64,000 nt of DNA. It comes from an uncultured Campylobacterales bacterium. GTDB lineage: Bacteria; Campylobacterota; Campylobacteria; Campylobacterales; Sulfurimonadaceae. The DNA lies in assembly GCA_903892995.1 (NCBI GenBank), contig CAITKP010000036.1, positions 1 through 64,000 of the forward strand, read 5' to 3'. Position numbers and translations under genes: made by a program. Positions 57,366 through 64,000 of the stretch are shown piece by piece. The notes below the pieces were generated by a model. It ran no database searches and was not told the origin of the DNA. It saw only the letters and a list, made by a program, of their open reading frames with translations. How positions within the stretch are numbered: position 1 is the first letter of the stretch; each line of letters opens with the position of its first letter.

Positions 57366-59051
57366 TCAATATCCAAAATACTCTAGCAACTTACCCTGTT
57401 TTGTCAAGAGATTAAAATAATCAATAATCCTTGTTTTCTCACTTTTAAGCTTTTCAAGTTCTGCTGTATTAACCTGTCTTTGCGCTTGCAACAAGATCAC
57501 TAAATCTTGGCTCGCAAGACGAAACCTTTCCCAATATGCATCCGTCATCTTTTGACTCTCAGATATTTCACTGCTGAGTGTTGTCAATGTTTTTGTGTTT
57601 GTTATGACTGAATTATAGAGCTTTTGAGAGTCCCATTTTGTCTGCTTTGTTGTGTACTCAAGATCATAAATATTATCTGTTGTCTCACTCATAATTCTGG
57701 CTGTTTTTGCTTGCGTTTTTCCACCTGTGTAGAGGTTATATGTTAGTGTTATCTGTCCTAAAAGATCGGAATTTCCTCCATCTAGCGGTTTAGATCCAAA
57801 ATCTTTTCTATATCTTCTTGTATCACTCAGCGTCAAATCTAAACTTGGCAAATCACTCGCTTTATTGATGAGAAGATCTTTTCTTTTTTCATCTATATGC
57901 GCTCTTATGATATTGAGATCAGTATTATTTGTTTTTATCTCATCAAAAATTTTCTCAAAATTATCTACTTTTATATCAAAGCCCTGCTCATATGGAGTGA
58001 GTTGATCCATCTTTTTGTCGATAAGAAATTCATAGTAATCTTTTGCGTTGTTATATGCCGATTCTGTGTTTGTCATCGCTGTTTTTGCATTTGAGACACT
58101 CGCTGAGATTGAGCTTTCATCACCATTTGTAGCAGCACCTAACTCACGCTTCTTTTTGACAATCTCATACACTTCTATCAGTTTGTCATAATTTCTTTTG
58201 TTTACTTCAACTGCAAGCTTTCCATACACAACGCTACAGTAAGCATCAATGAGTTTATTGATCTCCTCTTGCACTGTTCCTTTATATTTTTCTTCTTGCT
58301 CTTTTTTTACAATCTTATTTTTGTTGTACTGAGCCAAATGCTTACCAGAGGAGAAAAGGTTATACGATAAAACAGCCCCATATTCTCCTTGAGAATAATC
58401 CTGAACATCAAAACCATTATTTTTTCTTCGCATCGCATCTGCTGAAAGAGTCACTTGTGGTAAAAAATCACCTTGAGCTTCGCGAACCATTTGATCTGCT
58501 TGCTTGATTCTCTCTTTGGCCTGTTTTACTCTAAAATTTGATTCAATAGAGGTTTTTACAGCATCTTGAAGTGTGACAAAGTTTACTAATTTAGTATCAA
58601 TTTTTGAATTGTTGCTATCTGTAGCATTGCTATCTATTGTATTACTTAGCAATGGTACTGATACATCTGTTTTATTGGAGTCAACCAAAGACTCAGCCGA
58701 AGTGTTTAAATCAACTGAAACGTTAGAATCAATAAGCTTAAGAGCTTTTTCATCAAATTTAGCTTTGTATGTTTTAGTAATATATGCTTCACTATAAACT
58801 TTTTTCAACTCTTTTAAGCTTGCTTGTGATTTTTTATATGTTTCAAAACATCCGCATCTTACTATATAATCATTTCCCAAATTCATAAGTTTACAACCAG
58901 CTGGATAGCTTAAACTTGGCAAAACACTTAAGGCTTTCTCTTGTGTTATGTATTGAATTTGTACAGAATAACAGCTCTGATCATCTGCTGCAAAGGCAAA
59001 ATTTGGCACAATCCCAAGAAGTATCAACGTCATTAGATATTTTAAATTCAT
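57366..59051 (-). CDS. TolC-family outer-membrane channel with N-terminal SPOR-like domain
   Basis: About 561 residues. After a signal peptide (LMTLILLGIVPNFAFA), residues 25-95 follow the SPOR murein-binding pattern (CYSVQIQYI, YIVRCGCFETYKKSQASL). Then comes a TolC barrel/coiled coil from about 170 on: SIESNFRVKQAKERIKQAD, LSYNLFSSGKHLAQYNK and LTYNLYTGGKTQAKTAR, the two OEP repeats. The channel would carry the type I substrate across the outer membrane. I start it at the ATG at 59051, with AAGGA about 10 bases upstream. Confidence 0.88.
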   Translation of the reverse strand: MNLKYLMTLILLGIVPNFAFAADDQSCYSVQIQYITQEKALSVLPSLSYPAGCKLMNLGNDYIVRCGCFETYKKSQASLKELKKVYSEAYITKTYKAKFDEKALKLIDSNVSVDLNTSAESLVDSNKTDVSVPLLSNTIDSNATDSNNSKIDTKLVNFVTLQDAVKTSIESNFRVKQAKERIKQADQMVREAQGDFLPQVTLSADAMRRKNNGFDVQDYSQGEYGAVLSYNLFSSGKHLAQYNKNKIVKKEQEEKYKGTVQEEINKLIDAYCSVVYGKLAVEVNKRNYDKLIEVYEIVKKKRELGAATNGDESSISASVSNAKTAMTNTESAYNNAKDYYEFLIDKKMDQLTPYEQGFDIKVDNFEKIFDEIKTNNTDLNIIRAHIDEKRKDLLINKASDLPSLDLTLSDTRRYRKDFGSKPLDGGNSDLLGQITLTYNLYTGGKTQAKTARIMSETTDNIYDLEYTTKQTKWDSQKLYNSVITNTKTLTTLSSEISESQKMTDAYWERFRLASQDLVILLQAQRQVNTAELEKLKSEKTRIIDYFNLLTKQGKLLEYFGY

Positions 59052-59061
59052 TCCAATTTCC

Positions 59062-59739
59062 TTATCTGACATCTACTTTTAAATATCCAAATTGATATTT
59101 TAGAGCGTTATCTTGTTTGTAGTTTATTTTTACTTTATTACTTAATTCAGGCACCTGTTGAAGAGCATTTTTTAGACTTAAAACTCTTCCCAATGAGACC
59201 TGTTTTGTTTGTGTCGAACTAATGATCGTTCGTGAATCTCCAACACTCAAATAAAAGTTCACATTTGGATTTGACTGCAATTTTTGTTTCATAAAATCAG
59301 CAACCTGTTGGATTACATCTTTATTTAAAAAATACTCATTATTTTTAAAAGAAACCAGCATCTCTTCAGGCTTAAAATCAGCCTGAGCGAACTTATCTGA
59401 TCTTTTGCTAAGAGTATTGCCGTTCTCTTCTCCACCTTGGACAGGAGTTGTGTTGTTAAGCTCTTTTGGTATGGATTGGGTAATTGGATTTTCAATCACA
59501 ACTCGCTTAATATCTTCATCTTTTTTCTTGATTTCTATTTTTGAGACTACGGGAAGAGGTTTTTCTTCAATTGTATTCACATCGCTTTTTGATCTATCTT
59601 TAGCATTAAACTGCATATAATAACCCACATTAACAAACATAATCAGTACAAAAAGAAGTAAAACCATAATAATCGATGCGAATAGATCCACATACGAAAT
59701 AAATGGATTCATCTCATCACTGCCACCGCCTCCAGCCAT
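59062..59739 (-). CDS. MotB/ExbD-like proton-channel partner
   Basis: A 225-residue protein with one N-terminal membrane helix holding an acidic residue (FISYVDLFASIIMVLLLFVLIMF), as in MotB, ExbD and TolR. A polar linker follows, then a periplasmic OmpA/MotB-like C-terminal part (VADFMKQKLQSNPNVNFYL, QVSLGRVLSLKNALQQ) that lacks clear peptidoglycan-binding residues. It lies 16 bases after the MotA/TolQ-like gene and resembles SiiA of Salmonella in context. It should use proton flow to drive or regulate export. Confidence 0.78.
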   Translation of the reverse strand: MAGGGGSDEMNPFISYVDLFASIIMVLLLFVLIMFVNVGYYMQFNAKDRSKSDVNTIEEKPLPVVSKIEIKKKDEDIKRVVIENPITQSIPKELNNTTPVQGGEENGNTLSKRSDKFAQADFKPEEMLVSFKNNEYFLNKDVIQQVADFMKQKLQSNPNVNFYLSVGDSRTIISSTQTKQVSLGRVLSLKNALQQVPELSNKVKINYKQDNALKYQFGYLKVDVR

Positions 59740-59755
59740 ATCGTTCCTATCCTAA

Positions 59756-61270
59756 CTAATTTTTATCAAAAAATGAGGAGAAAAAACCCTTTTTCTCACT
59801 TTTGTGTTCTTGCTTATTGTGTTGATTTGACTCAAAATTTGATGCCATATGTTTTGTTGCTTCAAGATTTGAACTAAGAATATTTTGATTTGTTTGCAAT
59901 AAAACTTTCATATCATCAATCGATTTCAATAATTTAACAGATTCCGCATTGCTCATATTGCCAATCTCTCTTTGTACGCGAATTAGAGTACCGCTCTCCT
60001 CTTCTATAGAGCTTGAGAGTTCCTCAAGAGTACGCAACATCTCTAACTGATTTTCAATGATATCTTTGTTTGCTTGCTCAATTCTGATATCTAATTTTTC
60101 TATTTTACCTGTCTCTACATGTAAGGATTTATTGAGTTCACCCATGCTGTATATCGATTCATTATGCATAGTTTTTGATTCTTTTAGCGCTGTTTCATTT
60201 ACAGATAAAATATCTTGTAAAACATTTTCACTCTCTTGGAGTTTTACATTGGTTCTCTCTATCATTGCTTTATTCTCTTGCAGTATTGTTCCAATAGAGT
60301 TTTGAGAGGCTATAACAGAAGAGGAGAATGTCGCTGTTTGTAAAATAGTTTTTTCCTGTATCTCAAGCATAGATTTAAAGAAGCCTCTTTGTTCTTGCAT
60401 CGCTGATTCGATTGAAGAGAGTGAATTTGACATACGAGTAAAGTTTTCATTTGCCTTAGAAAAGTCATGCATCTCGTGTGTTAATACAGACATTTGCTCC
60501 AAGAACAGATCCATAAAACTTTTACGATGACCAACCAAATCTGAAGAGGAACCAAGATCAACACCCCCGCCAGAAACAGGTGCGATATCGATAATTCTAT
60601 TTTTTAGCCACTCTTCAATCCCACTGATAAGAGTATCTTGATATCTAAATAAAATATATCCGTTAAGCCCCAAAATAACGGCCGTTACAACACCAAAAAG
60701 TGAAGCCCCAAAACCAATCGCCATACCAGATAAAGGTGCGGCAAACTGTTGCATAATCTCTTTAATATCAACATCACCATTAAGACTTAGAATAATCTGT
60801 CCCATCTTATCGATTGACTCGACAAGACCAACGAAAGTTCCAAGTAGTCCTATGAGCATAGAGGTGTTGATGAAAAAGTTTATATAAGATTTTTGTTTTG
60901 TGAACTTATTTTCAAGCCACTCTATGATATTTCTTGATTCTTCCTCGGTAAAGAGCATCTCTTGCTGATTTTTACGATTTTCAAGCATATGGGCAATATT
61001 TGCAGGAAGGATTGCGTTAATACTTCGAATATAAAACTCATATCCAGTGCGTTTATAAGCTAAAGCGCCAAATGTTCCACCAAGCATCATAATATCAAAG
61101 CCACTAACAAACTGGTACAAAGTCCCAACTGCCAAAAATCCAACGATCGCCGTACTAAATACAACAGTCGCTAAAAAGAATGTACTCAGGAGTTCATAAT
61201 TTGCATAAATGACATATAAAATAAACAACCAAGTAATAAAATATGCTTTGTGTACTTTAATTCGCTTCAT
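59756..61270 (-). CDS. MotA/TolQ/ExbB-like proton channel protein with long coiled-coil tail
   Basis: 504 residues. Membrane helices lie at about 10-60 and 135-220. MLIGLLGTFVGLVESIDKMG and APLSGMAIGFGASLFGVVTAVILG match the MotA/TolQ/ExbB core. The C-terminal 270 residues are a cytoplasmic coiled coil (QEQRGFFKSMLEIQEKTIL and so on). The tail is longer than in stator proteins and may contact the exporter. It parallels SiiB of Salmonella SPI-4. A palindrome variant (60113) encodes LHV. Confidence 0.82.
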   Translation of the reverse strand: MKRIKVHKAYFITWLFILYVIYANYELLSTFFLATVVFSTAIVGFLAVGTLYQFVSGFDIMMLGGTFGALAYKRTGYEFYIRSINAILPANIAHMLENRKNQQEMLFTEEESRNIIEWLENKFTKQKSYINFFINTSMLIGLLGTFVGLVESIDKMGQIILSLNGDVDIKEIMQQFAAPLSGMAIGFGASLFGVVTAVILGLNGYILFRYQDTLISGIEEWLKNRIIDIAPVSGGGVDLGSSSDLVGHRKSFMDLFLEQMSVLTHEMHDFSKANENFTRMSNSLSSIESAMQEQRGFFKSMLEIQEKTILQTATFSSSVIASQNSIGTILQENKAMIERTNVKLQESENVLQDILSVNETALKESKTMHNESIYSMGELNKSLHVETGKIEKLDIRIEQANKDIIENQLEMLRTLEELSSSIEEESGTLIRVQREIGNMSNAESVKLLKSIDDMKVLLQTNQNILSSNLEATKHMASNFESNQHNKQEHKSEKKGFFSSFFDKN

Positions 61271-61318
61271 ACTATTTACATTACCTTTTTATTTAATTTC
61301 AAATTGAGTTGCAATAGA

Positions 61319-62281
61319 TTAGATCATTAACACAAGTAATGAAACGACAAGCCCCATGGCTGCAATAGTGATCCCTGTACTGATACTATGTGTCATATTT
61401 GGCAAACCATTCTCTTTTAAAATATTCTCACTAATAAGAATCATCCCAATTCTTTTATTGTTAATATCAACGATCGGTTTTGCAAGAATAAAATTTTCAT
61501 CTGTAAGAATATATTTATTTTTGATAATTTCATCAAAATCTAAAGCGTCTATTTTTTCTAAAAAATCATCATCTGTGTTTGCTTGTACACTGATCTGTGA
61601 TTTACCCACTTTTTTATATCCAAACTGCTGAACATTTTGCATATTAAGAAAATCTTTGTCCAACAATACTTGAAATATTTGATCTTTTTGAGTGTATTCC
61701 TCTACGAGATAATCAATCGATTTTTTTGTTTCTAAAATTCCATTTTGAGTTGGAAAATAGGCAGCTAAATAGACTTTTCCATCTTGATATTCGATTGTAC
61801 TAGCAAATTGATTTGTAGTTATAGCTTGCTTGAGTCCCTTTAAATCATAAGGTGTCGGTGAAAGTGTCACATTATCCTCTGAAGAGCCTATTTTAACTCC
61901 ATTTTTATTGTAAAGATCAATAGCAATCATATTTTTATCAATAGTGTTGACTTGTGATGCGACTTTGCTTAGTCTCTCATTGATAGCTGTAGTATTTGCA
62001 CTATTCATAATCGCGACAAAATTTTGATCATCAAGAAGTGTAACGCCTAAAATACTGATCTTTTCAAATGTATTTGTAAGCCTTGTATCAATATCTTGAA
62101 AATAACTTATACTTGTTGCTGCATAAAGATTTTTTGCAGCGCGACTTGTCATTGTGTTGAGATATGAAAGCGTTCCTGCAATCCCAAGAAGTGAGACCAT
62201 CGTTAAAGTCGTAAACCATAAGCGTTTATTTTGTTTCAGCTTTTCTAACAAAGCTTGAAATTTTAAGATCATCCCAAACAT
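61319..62281 (-). CDS. Membrane-anchored cache-like sensor without output domain
   Basis: 320 residues: one membrane helix near the N terminus (LWFTTLTMVSLLGIAGTLSYL), a periplasmic region of about 230 residues that looks like a cache fold (IAIDLYNKNGVKIGSSEDNV, LAKPIVDINNKRIGMILIS), and a second helix at the very end (GITIAAMGLVVSLLVLM). The protein stops right after that helix, so no HAMP, kinase, MCP or GGDEF part follows. It lies between HlyD and the proton channel genes and may pass a signal sideways to them. Confidence 0.72.
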   Translation of the reverse strand: MFGMILKFQALLEKLKQNKRLWFTTLTMVSLLGIAGTLSYLNTMTSRAAKNLYAATSISYFQDIDTRLTNTFEKISILGVTLLDDQNFVAIMNSANTTAINERLSKVASQVNTIDKNMIAIDLYNKNGVKIGSSEDNVTLSPTPYDLKGLKQAITTNQFASTIEYQDGKVYLAAYFPTQNGILETKKSIDYLVEEYTQKDQIFQVLLDKDFLNMQNVQQFGYKKVGKSQISVQANTDDDFLEKIDALDFDEIIKNKYILTDENFILAKPIVDINNKRIGMILISENILKENGLPNMTHSISTGITIAAMGLVVSLLVLMI

Positions 62282-62335
62282 AAAAGAACTCCATTTCTAT
62301 CATTTTTTGTTTTATTGTAACTTATTTAAGCTTTT

Positions 62336-63604
62336 TTAAGGCTCAAGCATCGAATTTTGCCCGATGCGCTTCACTGGCAAGATGATATAGCTCAGCACTG
62401 TTCGTTTCCCTGTAATAATATTGACATTGGCTTCCATACCGGGCATGATAGGAAGATTGCTTCCTAAATTATCTTTAAAAGCTTTTACCTTCACAGCATA
62501 AAGTATCTCACCCTTTTGTGTCGTATAACTATCAGGACTTATTGAGACCAACTCTCCATCGATCCTGCCATACCTTGCATAATCATAAGCTGTGATTTCA
62601 ATACTCGCTTTTTGCCCAATCCAAATACGCCCTCGATCAGAAGCTTTAATATTTGCATCGATCATAAAGCCATCTTCTAATGGAGTGATTTCAGCTACTT
62701 TATCACCTGCTTTAATCGCTCCGCCAATCGTATAATAGTAGAGTTTATTCACGATTCCCTTTACGGGGGAAGTGATTAAAAGCCTTTTTGTTCTATCATT
62801 GCTCGCTTGACTTTGATCAGCTGTTTGTTTTAATTTTAGATGAACATCTTGCAACTCATTGAGAGCTTTTGATTTGATCTCAGATTTTATACTGCCAAGT
62901 TCAAAAACTCCCTCTTGCATTTTTCCCTTTGCGACAGGGATTTGATTTTTCACGCCATTTAACTCTGTAATCAAATTTTGTCTTTTTGCGATCTCTGCTA
63001 GATATTCTCTTTTAGAACCTGCACCTGATTTCATCAATTGTTCTGCAATAGCTGTATTTTGGTTGGCCACATCGAGCTCTACTGTGAGATCTTTTAGTTT
63101 ATTTTGCAGATCTTGAATCTCATATTTTTTCTGCTCAACTTTTTGTGTTGCTCCATTGAGACGTTCACTGCTATTGAGTCTTTCACTATAAAAAATCTGC
63201 ATCTCATTTTGCACAATTTGGGGGTGATCTTTGCTAAATTCACTGCTAAAAACTAGATTTCTATCATAAATCAAACTCTCCAATCTATGTTGTTTGGCTT
63301 CAAGTGCTACTCTCTCACTATCTTTTTCGTTTACTTCTGCTGTAAAAGAGGCTTGTTCAAGCTGGTAAATGGGCTGATTGATAGTAACTTTTTCGCCCTC
63401 TTTTACAAGAATCTTTGAAACAATCCCACCCTCCATATGTTGTAATACTTTTGTTTGACCAGAAGGAATGACTCTGCCCTCACCTCGAACAACCTCATCA
63501 ATATTAAAAAAAGCCGCCCAAAGCAAAATGACCAAGAAAAATAATCCTATAGGAATGACCGTAATATAATAGTTCCACTCTTTTTCAAGCATCATCTTTT
63601 TCAT
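62336..63604 (-). CDS. Type I secretion membrane fusion protein (HlyD family)
   Basis: 422 residues: a short cytoplasmic N terminus, one membrane helix (ITVIPIGLFFLVILLWAAFF), a lipoyl/barrel segment (GEGRVIPSGQTKVLQHMEGG), long hairpin coils (residues 100-260), and a return to LLITSPVKGIVNKL. It bridges the inner-membrane ABC pump to the TolC channel. Its ATG overlaps the ABC stop by 4 bases, the normal order of type I secretion operons. Confidence 0.93.
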   Translation of the reverse strand: MKKMMLEKEWNYYITVIPIGLFFLVILLWAAFFNIDEVVRGEGRVIPSGQTKVLQHMEGGIVSKILVKEGEKVTINQPIYQLEQASFTAEVNEKDSERVALEAKQHRLESLIYDRNLVFSSEFSKDHPQIVQNEMQIFYSERLNSSERLNGATQKVEQKKYEIQDLQNKLKDLTVELDVANQNTAIAEQLMKSGAGSKREYLAEIAKRQNLITELNGVKNQIPVAKGKMQEGVFELGSIKSEIKSKALNELQDVHLKLKQTADQSQASNDRTKRLLITSPVKGIVNKLYYYTIGGAIKAGDKVAEITPLEDGFMIDANIKASDRGRIWIGQKASIEITAYDYARYGRIDGELVSISPDSYTTQKGEILYAVKVKAFKDNLGSNLPIMPGMEANVNIITGKRTVLSYIILPVKRIGQNSMLEP

Positions 63605-64000
63605 GATTGAACCTTTGGCGCTTGCAGCTGTCTTAAAATTTCATCTCTTGGACCATCAGCGACTATTCTTCCGCCATTAATTACCATAACTCTATCTACA
63701 AGCTCTAAAGCAGCGAAACGGTGTGTTATCAAAATCAAGGTTTTACTCTCTACAATTGGTTTAAGATGTTTAATCATCTCTTTTTCAAGTCCCACGTCCA
63801 TACCAGTAGTTGGTTCATCCAAAATCAAGATCGAAGGCTCATTGATAAGTGCACGAGCAAGACCAACAAGATGTCTTTGTCCAACAGAAAGGCGTGATCC
63901 ACCCTCGCCTACTTGAAAATTTTCTCCCTCACCTGAGCGCTTTACAAGTTCTTCTAAACCTGTCATTGCCAAAAGCTTGATAAGCATATCTTTGCCGATA
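63601..64000 (-). CDS. Type I secretion ABC transporter, C-terminal ATPase part, cut by window edge
   Basis: The frame is open through position 64000, so the gene starts outside the window. The visible part holds the signature region RLSVGQRHLVGLARAL, Walker B SILILDEPTTGMD and LITHRFAALELVDRVMVINGGRI. The signature reads LSVGQ instead of the canonical LSGGQ. It would power export of an RTX-type or giant adhesin substrate. The membrane and any N-terminal domains cannot be seen. Confidence 0.9.
   Translation of the reverse strand, partial: IGKDMLIKLLAMTGLEELVKRSGEGENFQVGEGGSRLSVGQRHLVGLARALINEPSILILDEPTTGMDVGLEKEMIKHLKPIVESKTLILITHRFAALELVDRVMVINGGRIVADGPRDEILRQLQAPKVQS

Overview
The window is AT-rich chromosomal DNA of a free-living member of the Campylobacterota (Epsilonproteobacteria). 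Evidence for this is the ligA / tlyA / ribF neighbourhood, the fused cytochrome c biogenesis protein CcsBA, CheV-type chemotaxis proteins, and many TTG and GTG starts. A Sulfurimonas-like genus is my best guess, but nothing here proves it. The window is almost entirely protein-coding. I see no insertion sequence, prophage, CRISPR array or rRNA operon.

Layout. 1-1.9 kb: oxaloacetate decarboxylase/pyruvate carboxylase subunit (cut by the window edge) with its small membrane partner, divergent from pyrophosphatase (ppa). 2.6-6.1 kb: a small membrane protein, a polysaccharide flippase-like protein, a lytic transglycosylase and uncharacterised genes. 6.1-16.4 kb, minus strand: housekeeping run dapC-like, hypothetical, murC, mutS2, ligA, outer-membrane protein, tlyA, ribF, truD. 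16.5-18 kb: two unknown genes and a c-type cytochrome lipoprotein. 18-22 kb, minus: metY-metX methionine genes with xseB, a nitrilase-like and a ThiF-like gene. 22.1-34.4 kb, minus: a thirteen-gene chemosensory operon reading cheY, STAS, cheA, PAS-CZB, poly-HAMP MCP, cheW, cheV, cheR, pseudo-receiver, cheB, receiver, and Hpt/HDOD. 34.5-42.8 kb, minus: accC, guaB, gatA, a pseudouridine synthase, a 36-residue membrane peptide and ileS. 42.9-44.5 kb, plus: cinA-like gene and four tRNAs (Lys, Asp, Val, Asp). 44.6-54.7 kb: a CZB chemoreceptor, an ABC exporter, a Nudix hydrolase, ccsBA and polA. 54.7-64 kb, minus: a type I secretion operon (ABC ATPase cut by the edge, HlyD, cache sensor, MotA/TolQ-like and MotB-like pair, SPOR-TolC, small secreted protein, TPR-glycosyltransferase, outer-membrane protein).

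The most striking signal is not a gene. A palindrome, CTTACATGTAAG or a near copy with core TACATGTA, recurs about every 2 kb through the window. I counted 31 core copies by eye, 13 of them the exact 12-mer, inside genes of every kind and between genes. In genes it reads in only two frames, giving Leu-His-Val or Leu-Thr-Cys-Lys; the third frame carries a stop. This looks like a genome-wide iterated palindrome, comparable in spirit to HIP1 of cyanobacteria or to DNA uptake sequences, and I know of no description of it.

Two systems deserve attention. The secretion operon pairs a type I exporter with a MotA/MotB-like proton channel, as SiiA/SiiB do for the giant adhesin SiiE of Salmonella, and adds a TPR-glycosyltransferase and a SPOR-TolC fusion. 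The chemosensory operon differs from the usual Campylobacter/Helicobacter arrangement: CheA lacks a receiver, CheB has one, the MCP is soluble with about seven HAMP-like units, and two proteins share an unrecognised C-terminal helical domain.
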